From SYLG01 sp965226945 (lineage in GTDB: Bacteria; Planctomycetota; Planctomycetia; Gemmatales; Gemmataceae), in NCBI GenBank assembly GCA_965226945.1, contig OZ245717.1, forward strand, positions 2,666,001 to 2,730,000: a stretch of DNA of 64,000 bases, given 5' to 3'. The notes under the pieces are model-generated. The model saw nothing but the letters and a program-made list of their open reading frames with translations, had not been told where the DNA came from and searched no databases. Positions 9,004 to 17,999 of the stretch are shown one piece after another. A program made the position numbers and the translations under genes. The first letter of the stretch is position 1; each line of letters opens with the position of its first letter.

Positions 9004-10326
9004 CTAAATCGTCGGCAACTGCCATTCGCCGCGGCGTTCGCGGTCGTACCAGCCTTCGACTTCCTTCGAGGCGTTGACGAATTTCCAGGCTTGAGGATCC
9101 CACTGAATCTTTTGGCCGGTCCAGTAGGCGATGTTGCCCAGGTGGCACACGGTGACGGAGCGGGCGCCGATTTCGACATCGCAAAGCGGGCGCTTGCGAG
9201 TGCGGATGCAGTTGACCCAGTCGCGCTGATGGCCGGGCGACTTGAACAGCTTGACCGAGACTTCCGCATCGGGAGTCTTGATGATCGCTTCGGGAAGGCT
9301 CGATTTCTTGCCCCGGTTCACCTGGATGATCCCGTCGGAGCCGACGAACACGACGCCATCGACTTTTTTGCCCGGCGCGTATTCCTCGCCGTGGATCAGT
9401 TGCACGCCATTGGCGTAGACAAAGCGAACTCCCTTGCCTGAGGCAGGATTGGCCGGAGGGATGATTTCGACCGGGCCGGAGTTGTCGGCGCCAATGCCCC
9501 ACTGCGCGATATCGAAATGGTGCGCGCCCCAGTCGGTCATCATGCCGCCGGAATATTCGCGGTATTGCCGCCAGTCGGGGAAGTGATTGTGCACGCCCCG
9601 GGGAGAAAGCACCGAGCTATAAGGACGCTTGGGCGCGGGCCCCAGCCATCGGTCCCAGTCGAGGCCAGGTTCCATCGACTCTTCCGGCAGGTCGCAGGGT
9701 TTGCTCGGTCCGCCGATATTGGCGTAGACCTCCTTCAATTTGCCGATGCGGCCGCTGCGCACCAGTTCGACGGCCGCGCGAAATTCCGCACCGGAGCGCT
9801 GCTGGCTGCCCACCTGGAAGATGCATTCGTACTTGCGCACGGCGTCGATGAGCAGTTTCGCCTCGCCAATGGTCAAAGTCAGCGGCTTTTCGCAGTAGAC
9901 ATCCTTCCCCGCCTTGATCGCTTCGATCGCGGGAATCGTGTGCCAGTGGTCGGGGGTGGCGATGACGACGGCATCGATGTCTTTACGCGCCAGAAGTTCG
10001 CGAAAATCGATGTAAGCCGCGCAAGCCTTGGAGCTTCCGCTCTTGATCGGCTCGGCGTATTTCTTGTCGACGGTGTTCTTCGCGTTCTCACGGCGCTTGG
10101 TGTCGACATCGCAAACCGCGACGACTTCGGTTTCCTTGTCCCCCAGGAAATGCCCCAGGTGCCCCGTGGCCATTTTGCCGGTGCCGATGAAACCCAGGCG
10201 GATCTTGTCATTGGCGCGATAGCTGGTGGCGGCGGAAACCGGCCTGGCCATTAAGGTTGGCGCGGTTAACACAGGCGCGGCCACGGCCGTGGAAGCAAGA
10301 AAACGGCGCCGATTCAGACGACTCAT
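9004..10326 (-). CDS. Tat-exported Gfo/Idh/MocA-family oxidoreductase
   Basis: A 440-residue product. The ATG at 10326 places a twin-arginine signal (SRLNRRRFLAS, then an Ala-rich hydrophobic stretch) at the N-terminus; the frame extends upstream but that would bury the signal. A Rossmann NAD(P)-binding motif follows (LGFIGTGKMATGH), then the conserved EKPLT of this family (YCEKPLT) and a C-terminal alpha/beta domain with GGMMTDWGAHHFDIAQWG. These enzymes oxidise or reduce sugars and derivatives using NAD(P), and planctomycetes carry many exported copies, some using tightly bound cofactor. The substrate cannot be told. It is transcribed divergently from the pseudopilin gene at 10627. Confidence 0.9.
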   Translation of the reverse strand: MSRLNRRRFLASTAVAAPVLTAPTLMARPVSAATSYRANDKIRLGFIGTGKMATGHLGHFLGDKETEVVAVCDVDTKRRENAKNTVDKKYAEPIKSGSSKACAAYIDFRELLARKDIDAVVIATPDHWHTIPAIEAIKAGKDVYCEKPLTLTIGEAKLLIDAVRKYECIFQVGSQQRSGAEFRAAVELVRSGRIGKLKEVYANIGGPSKPCDLPEESMEPGLDWDRWLGPAPKRPYSSVLSPRGVHNHFPDWRQYREYSGGMMTDWGAHHFDIAQWGIGADNSGPVEIIPPANPASGKGVRFVYANGVQLIHGEEYAPGKKVDGVVFVGSDGIIQVNRGKKSSLPEAIIKTPDAEVSVKLFKSPGHQRDWVNCIRTRKRPLCDVEIGARSVTVCHLGNIAYWTGQKIQWDPQAWKFVNASKEVEGWYDRERRGEWQLPTI

Positions 10327-10626
10327 TGGGAAGACTCCATGGACAGCGGAGAGGGAGAAGGGGGTGGAGGGGGTCAAAGGCAGGAGCAAGCATGCAGAGG
10401 TAGTCTATATAAGAAGTGGGTCCTTCGGCAGGAATGGGCAAACCCTTAGGCATGGCCAAATTGTGCGGGCCAGTACAACACCTGGCACGAGGCTCGGTTC
10501 CGATTCTTAACGAATCTTCACCAAAACCAGGCAGGACCTTAACCGTTCCTTTACGAATTCTTCACATTGATTCGCGATGATTAGAGATCCCAGAAAAGGC
10601 TTATTTGGAACCATTTGGAGCATTTG

Positions 10627-11670
10627 ATGATTTCCTCGCGAAAGACGCGTGGGGCGTTTACCCTCATCGAACTTTTGGTTGTTATCGCCATCATCGCAGT
10701 CCTGATCGGCCTGCTCGTCCCCGCGGTGCAAAAGGTTCGCGAAGCAGCCAATCGCATGAGCTGCCAAAACAATTTGAAGAACCTTGGCCTGGCCATGATG
10801 AACTATCATGACACCAACAAATTCTTCCCCGCTTCCGCGTACACCACCGGCGCTCCCGCGCAGGGCAACCCCAGCGGCACGTTCCACAGCTGGCGTTCCT
10901 TCACGCTCGACTACATCGAGCAGGGCAGCATCGGCAAGCTGTACAACCCCAATTTGAACTGGTTTGACAACGCGAACCTTCCCGCCGTCAGCACCACGGT
11001 CAAGACCTATCTTTGCCCGAGCACCCCGAGCCGGACACAACTCGCCTCGGTCACCAAGTCCTTCGGCGCGACCTCGGTCACTCTGAACTCCGCCAACTTC
11101 GGCCCCACCGACTACGACACCCAGAACACCTTCAAGGTCGGTCAATATTGCGGCGTGTTTGGCATCGCCACCACCGCCGAAGCGGGCGACCGAATCAACA
11201 GCGTCATGATCAAGGATAGCCCGACGACCATCGCCATGGTCCTCGACGGCACCTCGAACACCGGCCTGATTTGGGAGTGCTCCGCTCGTCCTGACCTCTG
11301 GCTCAACGGCAAGAAAATCGGAACCGCTTGCAATGAACAGGGTTTCTGCTGGGCCGATAGCGACGGCCCATTCAGCACCGATATGTGCAACCCCAACGCG
11401 ACCGCGGCCGACTACACGAAGTTGACCCTTCCTTGCAATGCCGGAGCCAATGTGTTCTGGAAGAAGAACGACGTGAACCCCGCCAACCTGACCAAGTTCA
11501 GCGCGCACTCCAACGCTTCCAACGACAACGAAGTTTTCAGCTTCCACACCGGCGGCACGAATGTGTGCTTCGCCGACGGTTCGGTTCGCTTCATCAACCA
11601 GAACCTCGACGTCAAAACCTTCGCGGCCATCGTGACCGCGCACGGCGGCGAAATCGTCAGCCTGCCCTAA
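10627..11670 (+). CDS. DUF1559 pseudopilin-like protein (copy 1)
   Basis: A 347-residue product. The ATG at 10627 is preceded by TTGGAG about 8 nt upstream. The N-terminus is a type IV prepilin signal: a short basic leader (RKTRGAFTLIELLVV) with cleavage before Phe-Thr-Leu-Ile-Glu, then a hydrophobic helix and PAVQKVREAANRMSC. The C-terminal DUF1559 domain has the usual FHTGGTNVCFADGSVRFI block. DUF1559 proteins are a planctomycete expansion thought to form surface or periplasmic pseudopili; individual roles are unknown. The gene stands alone and ends at a strong bidirectional terminator. Confidence 0.9.
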   Translation: MISSRKTRGAFTLIELLVVIAIIAVLIGLLVPAVQKVREAANRMSCQNNLKNLGLAMMNYHDTNKFFPASAYTTGAPAQGNPSGTFHSWRSFTLDYIEQGSIGKLYNPNLNWFDNANLPAVSTTVKTYLCPSTPSRTQLASVTKSFGATSVTLNSANFGPTDYDTQNTFKVGQYCGVFGIATTAEAGDRINSVMIKDSPTTIAMVLDGTSNTGLIWECSARPDLWLNGKKIGTACNEQGFCWADSDGPFSTDMCNPNATAADYTKLTLPCNAGANVFWKKNDVNPANLTKFSAHSNASNDNEVFSFHTGGTNVCFADGSVRFINQNLDVKTFAAIVTAHGGEIVSLP

Positions 11671-11772
11671 GGTCTGTTATTTCCTAACGATCACCGGCGG
11701 TGTCATGGGAAGCGAATGAACCTCCCATGACGCGGCAACGGAGCGATGTTTCGGAAGCGGCATAGAACTTTG

Positions 11773-11820
11773 TCAAATAAAAGGCCCGGCGGGTTGAATC
11801 CCGCCGGGCCTTTTATTTGA
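11773..11820. terminator. Bidirectional intrinsic terminator
   Basis: A near-perfect inverted repeat with 21-bp arms centred on TTGAAT. The core is AAAAGGCCCGGCGGG / CCCGCCGGGCCTTTT, with A-rich and T-rich flanks on both sides. It separates the convergent pseudopilin (10627-11670) and outer-membrane protein (11838-12851) genes and can serve both. Confidence 0.9.
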
Positions 11821-11837
11821 CCATCCGTCCGTCGGGA

Positions 11838-12851
11838 TTAGTACCGCAAAATCACCTGCGCGCCAAGAACATTATTGAAGAGCATCTGGGGCTGGGAGAC
11901 CTGGAATTCATAACCAACACCCAGTTCCGCCCATTTGGTCAGGTCGTATTTGAAACCGATGCAATTCGTTACATAGTTAAGGCCGATTACATTTCCGGCA
12001 CCAAGATTTAACAGACCTCCGCCTTCCACTCCCAGAGAGGGAAGATAGTTACCGTTCTGGTTGTAGTAAAACCAGTTGGCTTCATAGAAGGGAGTAAAGC
12101 GACCGAACCGACGGTCAATGTGGGCGCTGGTCATGAAGTAACCCGCGTTTTGTACATTCATCGCGGCGTTCTGACCAAACTGGAGAATCCCATGCCAGTT
12201 TTCCCAAAATTCTTTGCCGAAGATGAAGTAGGCGCCCAGGTTACCGCTACCCTGGCCTTGGAAAATGTTGGCGTAACCGGTTGGGGCTTCGTACTGGATC
12301 GCGAATGATCCCAGGGTTTGGTTTTCCACATCGCGCCAGAAGGTGTACTTCACCCCTGCCGCGATGTTGGCAAGACCCGTTATGGAAGAGCCCTTGGCCG
12401 GGGATAGCCGGACAATGCCGTCCTTATCGGCGAACAACTGCAAACGATCAGTCAGCGCAAGACGCAATTGAAGAGCGTAGACTTGCGCGGATCCGGCACC
12501 AATGACCGGGGTTTCAGGAGACGCCCAGTTCTGTAGGAAAATCGCCCTGGCTTCCGTCAAGGACCGGGGATCCTTGAACTGAATGGCATTGGAGAAGGGT
12601 CCGGTAAACCCATCAAATTCGTGATCGCTTTGAAACAATGGTCTTTCCACCATCTTGAAAAGACGCAGATCGCTGTCCACTTCCGGAACTGGCGAAGCTT
12701 CGTTGGTCTTTGTGGTCGAGGAAGGACCCTCCGGGTCATCGTCGAGCGTTTTGAACAAGACGCCAAGAGGGGCGGAAGTCGCTGGCGCTGGCGCCGGAGG
12801 GGAAAATTGCCCCATGACGGATAACGCAAAAATCGCGGTAAAAAGTTCCAT
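11838..12851 (-). CDS. Predicted outer-membrane beta-barrel protein
   Basis: A 337-residue product with a short signal peptide (MELFTAIFALSVMGQFS) and a Pro/Ala-rich linker. From about residue 75 come alternating amphipathic strands (YALQLRLALTDRLQLFADKDG, AAGVKYTFWRDV, GSFAIQYEAPTG, LGAYFIFGKEFW), closing with an aromatic C-terminus (AQVILRY) typical of BAM substrates. It resembles porin or transporter families of the phenol-degradation meta-pathway type, but the substrate is not deducible. It is a single gene sharing a terminator with its convergent neighbour. Confidence 0.7.
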   Translation of the reverse strand: MELFTAIFALSVMGQFSPPAPAPATSAPLGVLFKTLDDDPEGPSSTTKTNEASPVPEVDSDLRLFKMVERPLFQSDHEFDGFTGPFSNAIQFKDPRSLTEARAIFLQNWASPETPVIGAGSAQVYALQLRLALTDRLQLFADKDGIVRLSPAKGSSITGLANIAAGVKYTFWRDVENQTLGSFAIQYEAPTGYANIFQGQGSGNLGAYFIFGKEFWENWHGILQFGQNAAMNVQNAGYFMTSAHIDRRFGRFTPFYEANWFYYNQNGNYLPSLGVEGGGLLNLGAGNVIGLNYVTNCIGFKYDLTKWAELGVGYEFQVSQPQMLFNNVLGAQVILRY

Positions 12852-13461
12852 GGCCCAAGAGTCTCCATTCTCTGGTATTGCTGAAACCCAGCCTGGCCTT
12901 TGGAGCAGCCGAATCGTCTTCGCGTGCTCTTTGGTTGGATCTTCCTTGACCCACCTTCATTTGCCCCGGAAGAAAGCCGGGGCGAACCTGTGAAACTCTC
13001 TTCCATCCACTGGCCCGGTTCGCCGGGTTAAGCTCCCATTGGTTGGTGCTCAATTTCCTTTTCGGTCAGGAAAAGCCCCCTCTTCAGCGGCCCAAATGCC
13101 CCAGGAGCTGCTCGACGAAATGATCCACCTCTAAGAGTTTGCAAGGAGGGGAATCCCTCCTTTGCTCCAGGCGGGCTAACCCCTTTTCAGGAGATGCACC
13201 CTTCGGACCGTATTGAACAATCGCTCAACCTTTTTTGGAAATCGGGTCCATTTTTGGGATTTTGACGCAAGCGCCTTCGCCTGGAGCTTCCTCAAAAGTC
13301 CCATTTGAGATTTTGTTTTTTTCCGGATTTTTTTGGGATTTTTTTGGGATCTGCGTGTCTGCCGAAACATTTCCTCCGTGCCGGTCCACAGGCCTCAAAT
13401 GCACAGAGCAAAGACGATCCAAACCCCCTCAACACCGCCTACGGAAATGTCACTTCGACCC
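12852..13461. other. Gene-poor interval
   Basis: About 600 bp upstream of the barrel gene without a convincing gene. It holds a low-complexity patch near 13317-13350 (repeats of a TTTTTTTGGGA unit) and a short frame ending near 13133 (MPQELLDEMIHL then stop) that could be a gene fragment. Small frames across 13176-13422 lack ribosome binding sites and are compositionally biased. I see nothing else. Confidence 0.4.
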
Positions 13462-13489
13462 AAAAAAAAGAGGCCCCAAACTGGGGCCT
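13462..13489 (-). terminator. Intrinsic terminator of the desaturase gene
   Basis: AGGCCCC / GGGGCCT (13471-13489) forms a 7-bp stem with a 5-nt loop. The eight A's at 13462-13469 become the T-tract for minus-strand transcription. It lies 70 bp beyond the desaturase stop. Confidence 0.75.
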
Positions 13490-13559
13490 GTTACGCTTTT
13501 TAGGTTGCCTCGACCAAGGCGGAATTGGCCACGGCCAATCGCCGCAAGGACCTGAACCC

Positions 13560-14645
13560 TTACCTCTGACCCATGAACCGTGGGGGAATGACATCGCGGG
13601 CGATGCCCACTTTCTTGAGCAACAAGATGACGCAGTAGGTCAGATCGAATTCCCACCATTTGTGCCAAACCGAGGCGCTTTTCTGATCGCCATGGTGGTT
13701 GTTGTGCCAGCCTTCGCCGAGCGCAACGAGCGCCACCAGCCAGTTGTTGCGGCTGTTGTCGGTAGTCGCATAAGTGCGGTAGCCAAACATGTGAGTCAGC
13801 GAATTGACCGACCAGGTCACATGCCATCCGCCGATCGTGCGTACCAGCACGCCCCAGACAAAGAAGCTGGAAGACATCTGAACGATGCCCATCGTGTCGA
13901 AGCCGCGCAGCCATCCGTAAAGGGCGCCGACCGCCGGATAGATCATGGCATGAATGGCATAGATCATCGGCCCAATCATCGTCTTTTCGAGTTTCATGTA
14001 AAACGGATCGGCCAGAATGTCGCGCGCATATTTGTAGAGAATATCGATCCCACGGGTGGCTGAATTGAAATAGCCCAGCCATTCCACATGTGACCAGAAG
14101 AAGCTGACCATGGGGGAATGGGGATCGGGCTGGCGGTCCGATTCGGCGTGATGAAGGCGGTGGTTGGCCACCCATTTGGCCGGAGTGTCTTGCAAGGAGC
14201 ATTGGGCCAGAACGACCACCGTGTGCTCAAACCATTTGGGCACTTTCAGGCTGCGGTGTGCCAGCAGACGATGATAGCCCAGAGTGATGGCCAGGCCATA
14301 AAACTGAACGCCCACGAGTGCAAGGACCAGGCCTTCCCAGGAAAAGAACCAGGGGACGAAGGCGAGCAAGGCGAGCACATGAACCAGAACGATCGTGACC
14401 GCGTAAAGCCAGACGACGCGTTTGCGGTTAACAGTCTTGGGATAGTCCAGTTGCATAGGAAGAGTCGACGACGATGCTGAGGTCGAGATGGGGGCCGAGA
14501 GAGAATCCGATTCTGCGGCCGGAACGGAAACCGGTTCTTCTAAAAGCAGTTCTTTTACCACGCTTGATTCGCCTTTTTTTGGTGAGTGCTGGACCCGAAT
14601 CCAAGAGATAGATTTGGTTTCAGATTGCGAACAGGCCGGTCGCAT
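13560..14645 (-). CDS. Acyl-CoA/acyl-lipid Delta9-type fatty acid desaturase
   Basis: A 361-residue membrane di-iron desaturase. The three histidine boxes are present: HRLLAH, HRLHH and, in GEGWHNNHH, HNNHH. Hydrophobic segments flank them (VTIVLVHVLALLAFVPWFF, GLVLALVGVQFYGLAITLGY). These enzymes introduce a cis double bond into saturated acyl chains with O2 and an electron donor, adjusting membrane fluidity. The ATG at 14645 is used here; a GTG at 14561 preceded by AAAGGCGA is an alternative that would remove a 28-residue polar leader. The length fits the family. It appears monocistronic with its own terminator. Confidence 0.92.
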   Translation of the reverse strand: MRPACSQSETKSISWIRVQHSPKKGESSVVKELLLEEPVSVPAAESDSLSAPISTSASSSTLPMQLDYPKTVNRKRVVWLYAVTIVLVHVLALLAFVPWFFSWEGLVLALVGVQFYGLAITLGYHRLLAHRSLKVPKWFEHTVVVLAQCSLQDTPAKWVANHRLHHAESDRQPDPHSPMVSFFWSHVEWLGYFNSATRGIDILYKYARDILADPFYMKLEKTMIGPMIYAIHAMIYPAVGALYGWLRGFDTMGIVQMSSSFFVWGVLVRTIGGWHVTWSVNSLTHMFGYRTYATTDNSRNNWLVALVALGEGWHNNHHGDQKSASVWHKWWEFDLTYCVILLLKKVGIARDVIPPRFMGQR

Positions 14646-14899
14646 TCATCCCAAGCATGACCGAAAACAAGGAAGGGGCCGCTGCCGAACCCTTCGCGAA
14701 GCTTCTTCTTCAAGTCGTCATTATAACGAGGCAGCGGACCCTTTGCGGAGAAATATCCGATGCCCCTAGGCTATTCCCGAAGGATTTCCCAAAAAGCGCT
14801 GCCGCTTATGCGAAATAACCTCTTTGTAGGGTCTAGTTAATTTGCGTAAGCCCACACGATCAGGCGAGACACAACCACGAAACTACTTACCTAGAAACA

Positions 14900-14929
14900 G
14901 CAAAGCCCCCATTTCCACGGAGGCTTTGC
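14900..14929 (-). terminator. Hairpin after the peroxiredoxin gene
   Basis: GCAAAGCCCCC (14900-14910) pairs with GGAGGCTTTGC (14919-14929) with one wobble, 29 bp beyond the peroxiredoxin stop. The following T-rich stretch on the minus strand is short (TGTTTCT). It is the likely end of the three-gene operon from 17732. Confidence 0.55.
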
Positions 14930-14957
14930 CTATTTTCAACATTTTATCAGCGCGCTT

Positions 14958-15503
14958 CTACTTCAAGGTTTCCAGGAACTTGACCACTTCTTCGGTATGG
15001 GTCTGGGGCTTCACCATGGTGAAGACCTTGGCGATGTTTCCTTGTTTGTCGATGACGTAGGTGTAGCGGTTGGCCCGCCCCTTACTGGTCAGCGCTCCCA
15101 GAGCGTTTGTCAGCTTCTTCTCTGGATCCGCGAGCAAGGGGATTTCCAGGCTTTCCTTGGCAATGAACTTATCCTGATCGCTGTCCGTGTCGGTGCTGAT
15201 GCCGAAGACGACGGTATTGAGTTCGGCAAACTTGGCGGTCTCTTTGCTCAGGGCCTTGCACTCGGTGGTGCAGCCGGGAGTCATCGCCTTGGGATAGAAG
15301 GCCAGGACGACATTTTTCTTGCCTTGATAATCGCTGAGTTTTACGGTTTCTTTTTTGCCGCCCTTGGTCACGGCGGTCAATTCGAATGCGGGCGCCTTGG
15401 ATCCCACTTCAGGGACATCCGCGGCCAGGGCCAGGCCGCTCACACCCAAAACAAAAAGGAGGGCGATGCGCCGGTGCAGCGCGCGTAAGTTCCCGAAATT
15501 CAT
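14958..15503 (-). CDS. Exported BCP/AhpC-TSA-type peroxiredoxin
   Basis: A 181-residue product with a signal peptide (RRIALLFVLGVSGLALAA). It then has the thioredoxin-fold peroxiredoxin core: GSKAPAFELT, VVLAFYPKAMTPGCTTECKAL with the peroxidatic Cys in TPGCTTE and a second Cys four residues later, GISTDTDSDQDKF, and RYTYVIDKQGNIAKVF. Members reduce H2O2 and organic peroxides using thiol donors; the signal puts this one outside the cytoplasm. The second Cys is one residue closer than the resolving Cys of E. coli BCP. The start overlaps the stop of the upstream epimerase gene in an ATGA, so translation is coupled. Confidence 0.9.
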   Translation of the reverse strand: MNFGNLRALHRRIALLFVLGVSGLALAADVPEVGSKAPAFELTAVTKGGKKETVKLSDYQGKKNVVLAFYPKAMTPGCTTECKALSKETAKFAELNTVVFGISTDTDSDQDKFIAKESLEIPLLADPEKKLTNALGALTSKGRANRYTYVIDKQGNIAKVFTMVKPQTHTEEVVKFLETLK

Positions 15504-16309
15504 GTTGATTCTCCCGAAGTCTTCTCTGTGGAACCGCTGTTGATTCTCCCAGATTCCCAGCGCTTGGCGAGGGTAGGTGTCGACAAATTCATTTTCCAGG
15601 CAGGCAGGCCAATTTCCCCCACATGAATCCGACCTGTAAACTCGCGGGAATGGTGCGTGGTCAACCCCTTCCGCATGGCCACCATGCAGACGGTATGAGT
15701 CGCCTTGATGGTCGGCCCCAGGGGCAGGCCGGTGTCCCCATCCAGACCGCTTGGCAGATCGATCGCCAACACTTTCACCCCGGATTGGTTGACGCGTTCG
15801 ATCATGGAGGCAAAAGGCTCACCCAGAGCTCGATTCAGTCCGGTGCCAAATAACCCATCGATGATCCAGGAGGAGTCAGCCCAGGGTTTCGACTGCCCCG
15901 GTGACGACGCCAGAAAATCTTCCGCGGAAATCACGGGAATGCCCGATCTCGCGAGGATCTGCCAGTGAAAAAGAGCATCTCCCTTGAGCCGGCCAGGATC
16001 GGCGGCCAAGACCACCACAACGGGCCAGCCGGCCCCATCCAGATGCCGTGCAACGACAAATCCATCGCCGCCATTGTTGCCTGGGCCGCAAAGGACCAGG
16101 GCGGGGTTTTGGGTCGGCGCAGGCTGTAAAGTCCGCAGAATATCGGCCGCCGAACGGCCGGCATTTTCCATTAAAAGGATCCCAGGTATCCCCAATGCCT
16201 CTGCGGCCCAGGCGTCGATCGAGCGAACCTGGGCGGTGTCGAGAACGCAGTCTCTGTGGGGGTCTTGTGGATCTCCGCTGCCTAAAGCGGAAGGCGCTGG
16301 CGAAGTCAT
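15500..16309 (-). CDS. nnrE: NAD(P)H-hydrate epimerase (YjeF N-terminal domain only)
   Basis: A 269-residue product from the ATG at 16309, 4 nt after the stop of the upstream DUF1501 gene. Features of the YjeF N-terminal (NnrE) fold are visible: GIPGILLMENAGRSAA, the phosphate-binding LCGPGNNGGDGFVVARHL, WIIDGLFGTGLNR and LAIDLPSGLDGDTG. The enzyme interconverts R and S forms of hydrated NAD(P)H so that the dehydratase can repair them. Many bacteria fuse it to the NnrD dehydratase; here only the epimerase is present, so NnrD must lie elsewhere. It ends in an ATGA overlap with the peroxiredoxin gene. Position in a redox operon fits a damage-repair role. Confidence 0.9.
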   Translation of the reverse strand: MTSPAPSALGSGDPQDPHRDCVLDTAQVRSIDAWAAEALGIPGILLMENAGRSAADILRTLQPAPTQNPALVLCGPGNNGGDGFVVARHLDGAGWPVVVVLAADPGRLKGDALFHWQILARSGIPVISAEDFLASSPGQSKPWADSSWIIDGLFGTGLNRALGEPFASMIERVNQSGVKVLAIDLPSGLDGDTGLPLGPTIKATHTVCMVAMRKGLTTHHSREFTGRIHVGEIGLPAWKMNLSTPTLAKRWESGRINSGSTEKTSGEST

Positions 16310-16313
16310 GAGA

Positions 16314-17732
16314 TCACGAAAGTTCGCGGATCGGCTCGCCATCGGGAAGCATCGGCATCGGCCGGCCCGAATGGTCGAAGAACTGCACGGCCTTGCCATC
16401 GATCGCCAGGTGCCTGAGCACCGTGGCCCAGAGGTCGTTGGGACTCAAGGGGCGGTCCTTGGGGTGTTCTCCCTTCGAGTTGGTGCTGCCGACAACAATG
16501 CCCGGCCGCAGGCCTCCGCCCGAGACGAGCACGCTCATCGCCTGCGGCCAGTGATCCCGGCCGGGGCGGTCCTTGGCGGTTTCCAGGCGAGGCGTGCGGC
16601 CGAATTCGCCGGTGACGACGAGCAACACGCGCTTGTCGAGACCTCGATCGTGAAGGTCTTCGACCAGGGCCGAAACCGCCTGGTCGAGCATGGGAAAGCG
16701 CCAGCGCGAGTCGTTGAAGATGTGGCAATTGACCGCGTGGGAATCCCAGTTGTAGCAGACATCCTTGGGCCATTCCTTGCCGGGCACATTGGGCGATTCG
16801 AGCACCATCGTAACGAAGCGCGCGCCCGCCTCGACCAGCCTTCGCGCCAGAAGCGTGCGCTGGCCGTAAGTGTGATTGCCGTAGCGTTCGCGGACCTTGT
16901 CCGGTTCGTTTTTGAGTTCAAACGCGTGGCGCGCCTGGCCGTTGCCGATTAGGTCAATCGCCCGCTGATGAAAGACATCCGGCCCCGCGGGAATATACCG
17001 CGGAGCCGATTGAGGAATTTCCTTCAGAAGCGACATCTGCTCCTTGAGTCGAGCAATCCGTTCCGGCGGCGAGCTCAGGTTGCGCACCGTGAAATCGCTT
17101 TTCGATGGATCTCCCGCGAAGGTGAAGGGATAAGTCGAGGGTCCCAGATAAGCGGCACCCAGACTGAATACATCGATCGGATCTCTGCCGCCATCGGTTC
17201 CCAAGACGTAGCCGGGCATCCCAGGCGCGGGGTCTCCCAGCACTTTGTGAATCATCGAGCCAACGGCAGGATAATCGTTGACAAAGCCGGTGGGTTGCAA
17301 GGGGTCGCGCCCCGTCATGAAGCGTTTGTGCCCGCCGCCATGATCGGCGAAGGTATGACTGATCGAGCGGATGATGCTGGTGCGATGGGACTGGGCCGCG
17401 AGCAGCGGCAACAGTTCGCAAATCTCGATTCCCGCAACGGTGGTTTTGATCGGCCGGAAATCACCCCGATATTCGGCTGGGGCAGCCGGCTTCATATCGA
17501 AGGTATCCATGTGAGCTGGCCCGCCAGGCAGCCACAGGAAAATCACGGCCGGATCATCGCCCGGCCTTCCCAATTCCCGCCAGGGAACGGCCGATGCCGA
17601 GGCACCCCAACTTGGCAATGTCAAACCGGTCCCGGCAATCGATAGCGATCCGAACTTAAGAAACCGCCGACGCGAAGCGAGGCCCGGACCTGGACAATCA
17701 TCGCGATGGGCATGCGGCTTGGCTTGTGTCAT
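16314..17732 (-). CDS. Tat-exported DUF1501 protein
   Basis: A 472-residue product from the ATG at 17732, chosen because it places the twin-arginine signal (LASRRRFLKFGSLSIAG) near the N-terminus. The DUF1501 domain, related to the alkaline phosphatase/sulfatase superfamily, shows LWLPGGPAHMDTFDMKP, ADHGGGHKRFMTGRDP and the C-terminal VVTGEFGRTPRLE and GRDHWP metal-site region. Planctomycetes carry dozens of such proteins, usually paired with DUF1549/DUF1553 partners; this one is unpaired and instead leads an operon with nnrE and a peroxiredoxin. The biochemical activity of the family is not established. Confidence 0.88.
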   Translation of the reverse strand: MTQAKPHAHRDDCPGPGLASRRRFLKFGSLSIAGTGLTLPSWGASASAVPWRELGRPGDDPAVIFLWLPGGPAHMDTFDMKPAAPAEYRGDFRPIKTTVAGIEICELLPLLAAQSHRTSIIRSISHTFADHGGGHKRFMTGRDPLQPTGFVNDYPAVGSMIHKVLGDPAPGMPGYVLGTDGGRDPIDVFSLGAAYLGPSTYPFTFAGDPSKSDFTVRNLSSPPERIARLKEQMSLLKEIPQSAPRYIPAGPDVFHQRAIDLIGNGQARHAFELKNEPDKVRERYGNHTYGQRTLLARRLVEAGARFVTMVLESPNVPGKEWPKDVCYNWDSHAVNCHIFNDSRWRFPMLDQAVSALVEDLHDRGLDKRVLLVVTGEFGRTPRLETAKDRPGRDHWPQAMSVLVSGGGLRPGIVVGSTNSKGEHPKDRPLSPNDLWATVLRHLAIDGKAVQFFDHSGRPMPMLPDGEPIRELS

Positions 17733-17914
17733 GACCCAACCCGGTTGGTGGGAATGCGGCGGGAGCAGTCGCCTTATTTTAACTTCCCTATCGGTTAAAG
17801 ACTCCATGGCGTTGCAAAAAATCAAACGATTACCTGCCTGATCCTGCCATTTCAGCGCCTCCCGCCTTTGGAACATTGCGGACACAAATGGCGGCCAGAA
17901 TGCAAAAAAAATGC

Positions 17915-17946
17915 AAAAAACCGCTCCTCCCGAAGGAGGAGCGGTT
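17915..17946 (-). terminator. Intrinsic terminator of the lipoprotein gene
   Basis: AACCGCTCCTCC (17919-17930) pairs with GGAGGAGCGGTT (17935-17946), a 12-bp GC-rich stem with a CGAA tetraloop. The A-rich run on the plus strand side provides the T-tract for minus-strand transcription. It lies 54 bp beyond the stop at 18000. Confidence 0.85.
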
Positions 17947-17999
17947 TGGGATGATTTACGCCTCTTGGCGGCTTCAGCGGCCAAAAAATGAAGGGTCGA

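Noticed and set aside
13176..13555. Small frames on both strands in the interval before the desaturase
   Set aside because: They consist of low-complexity T/G-rich DNA, have no ribosome binding sites and overlap the desaturase terminator.
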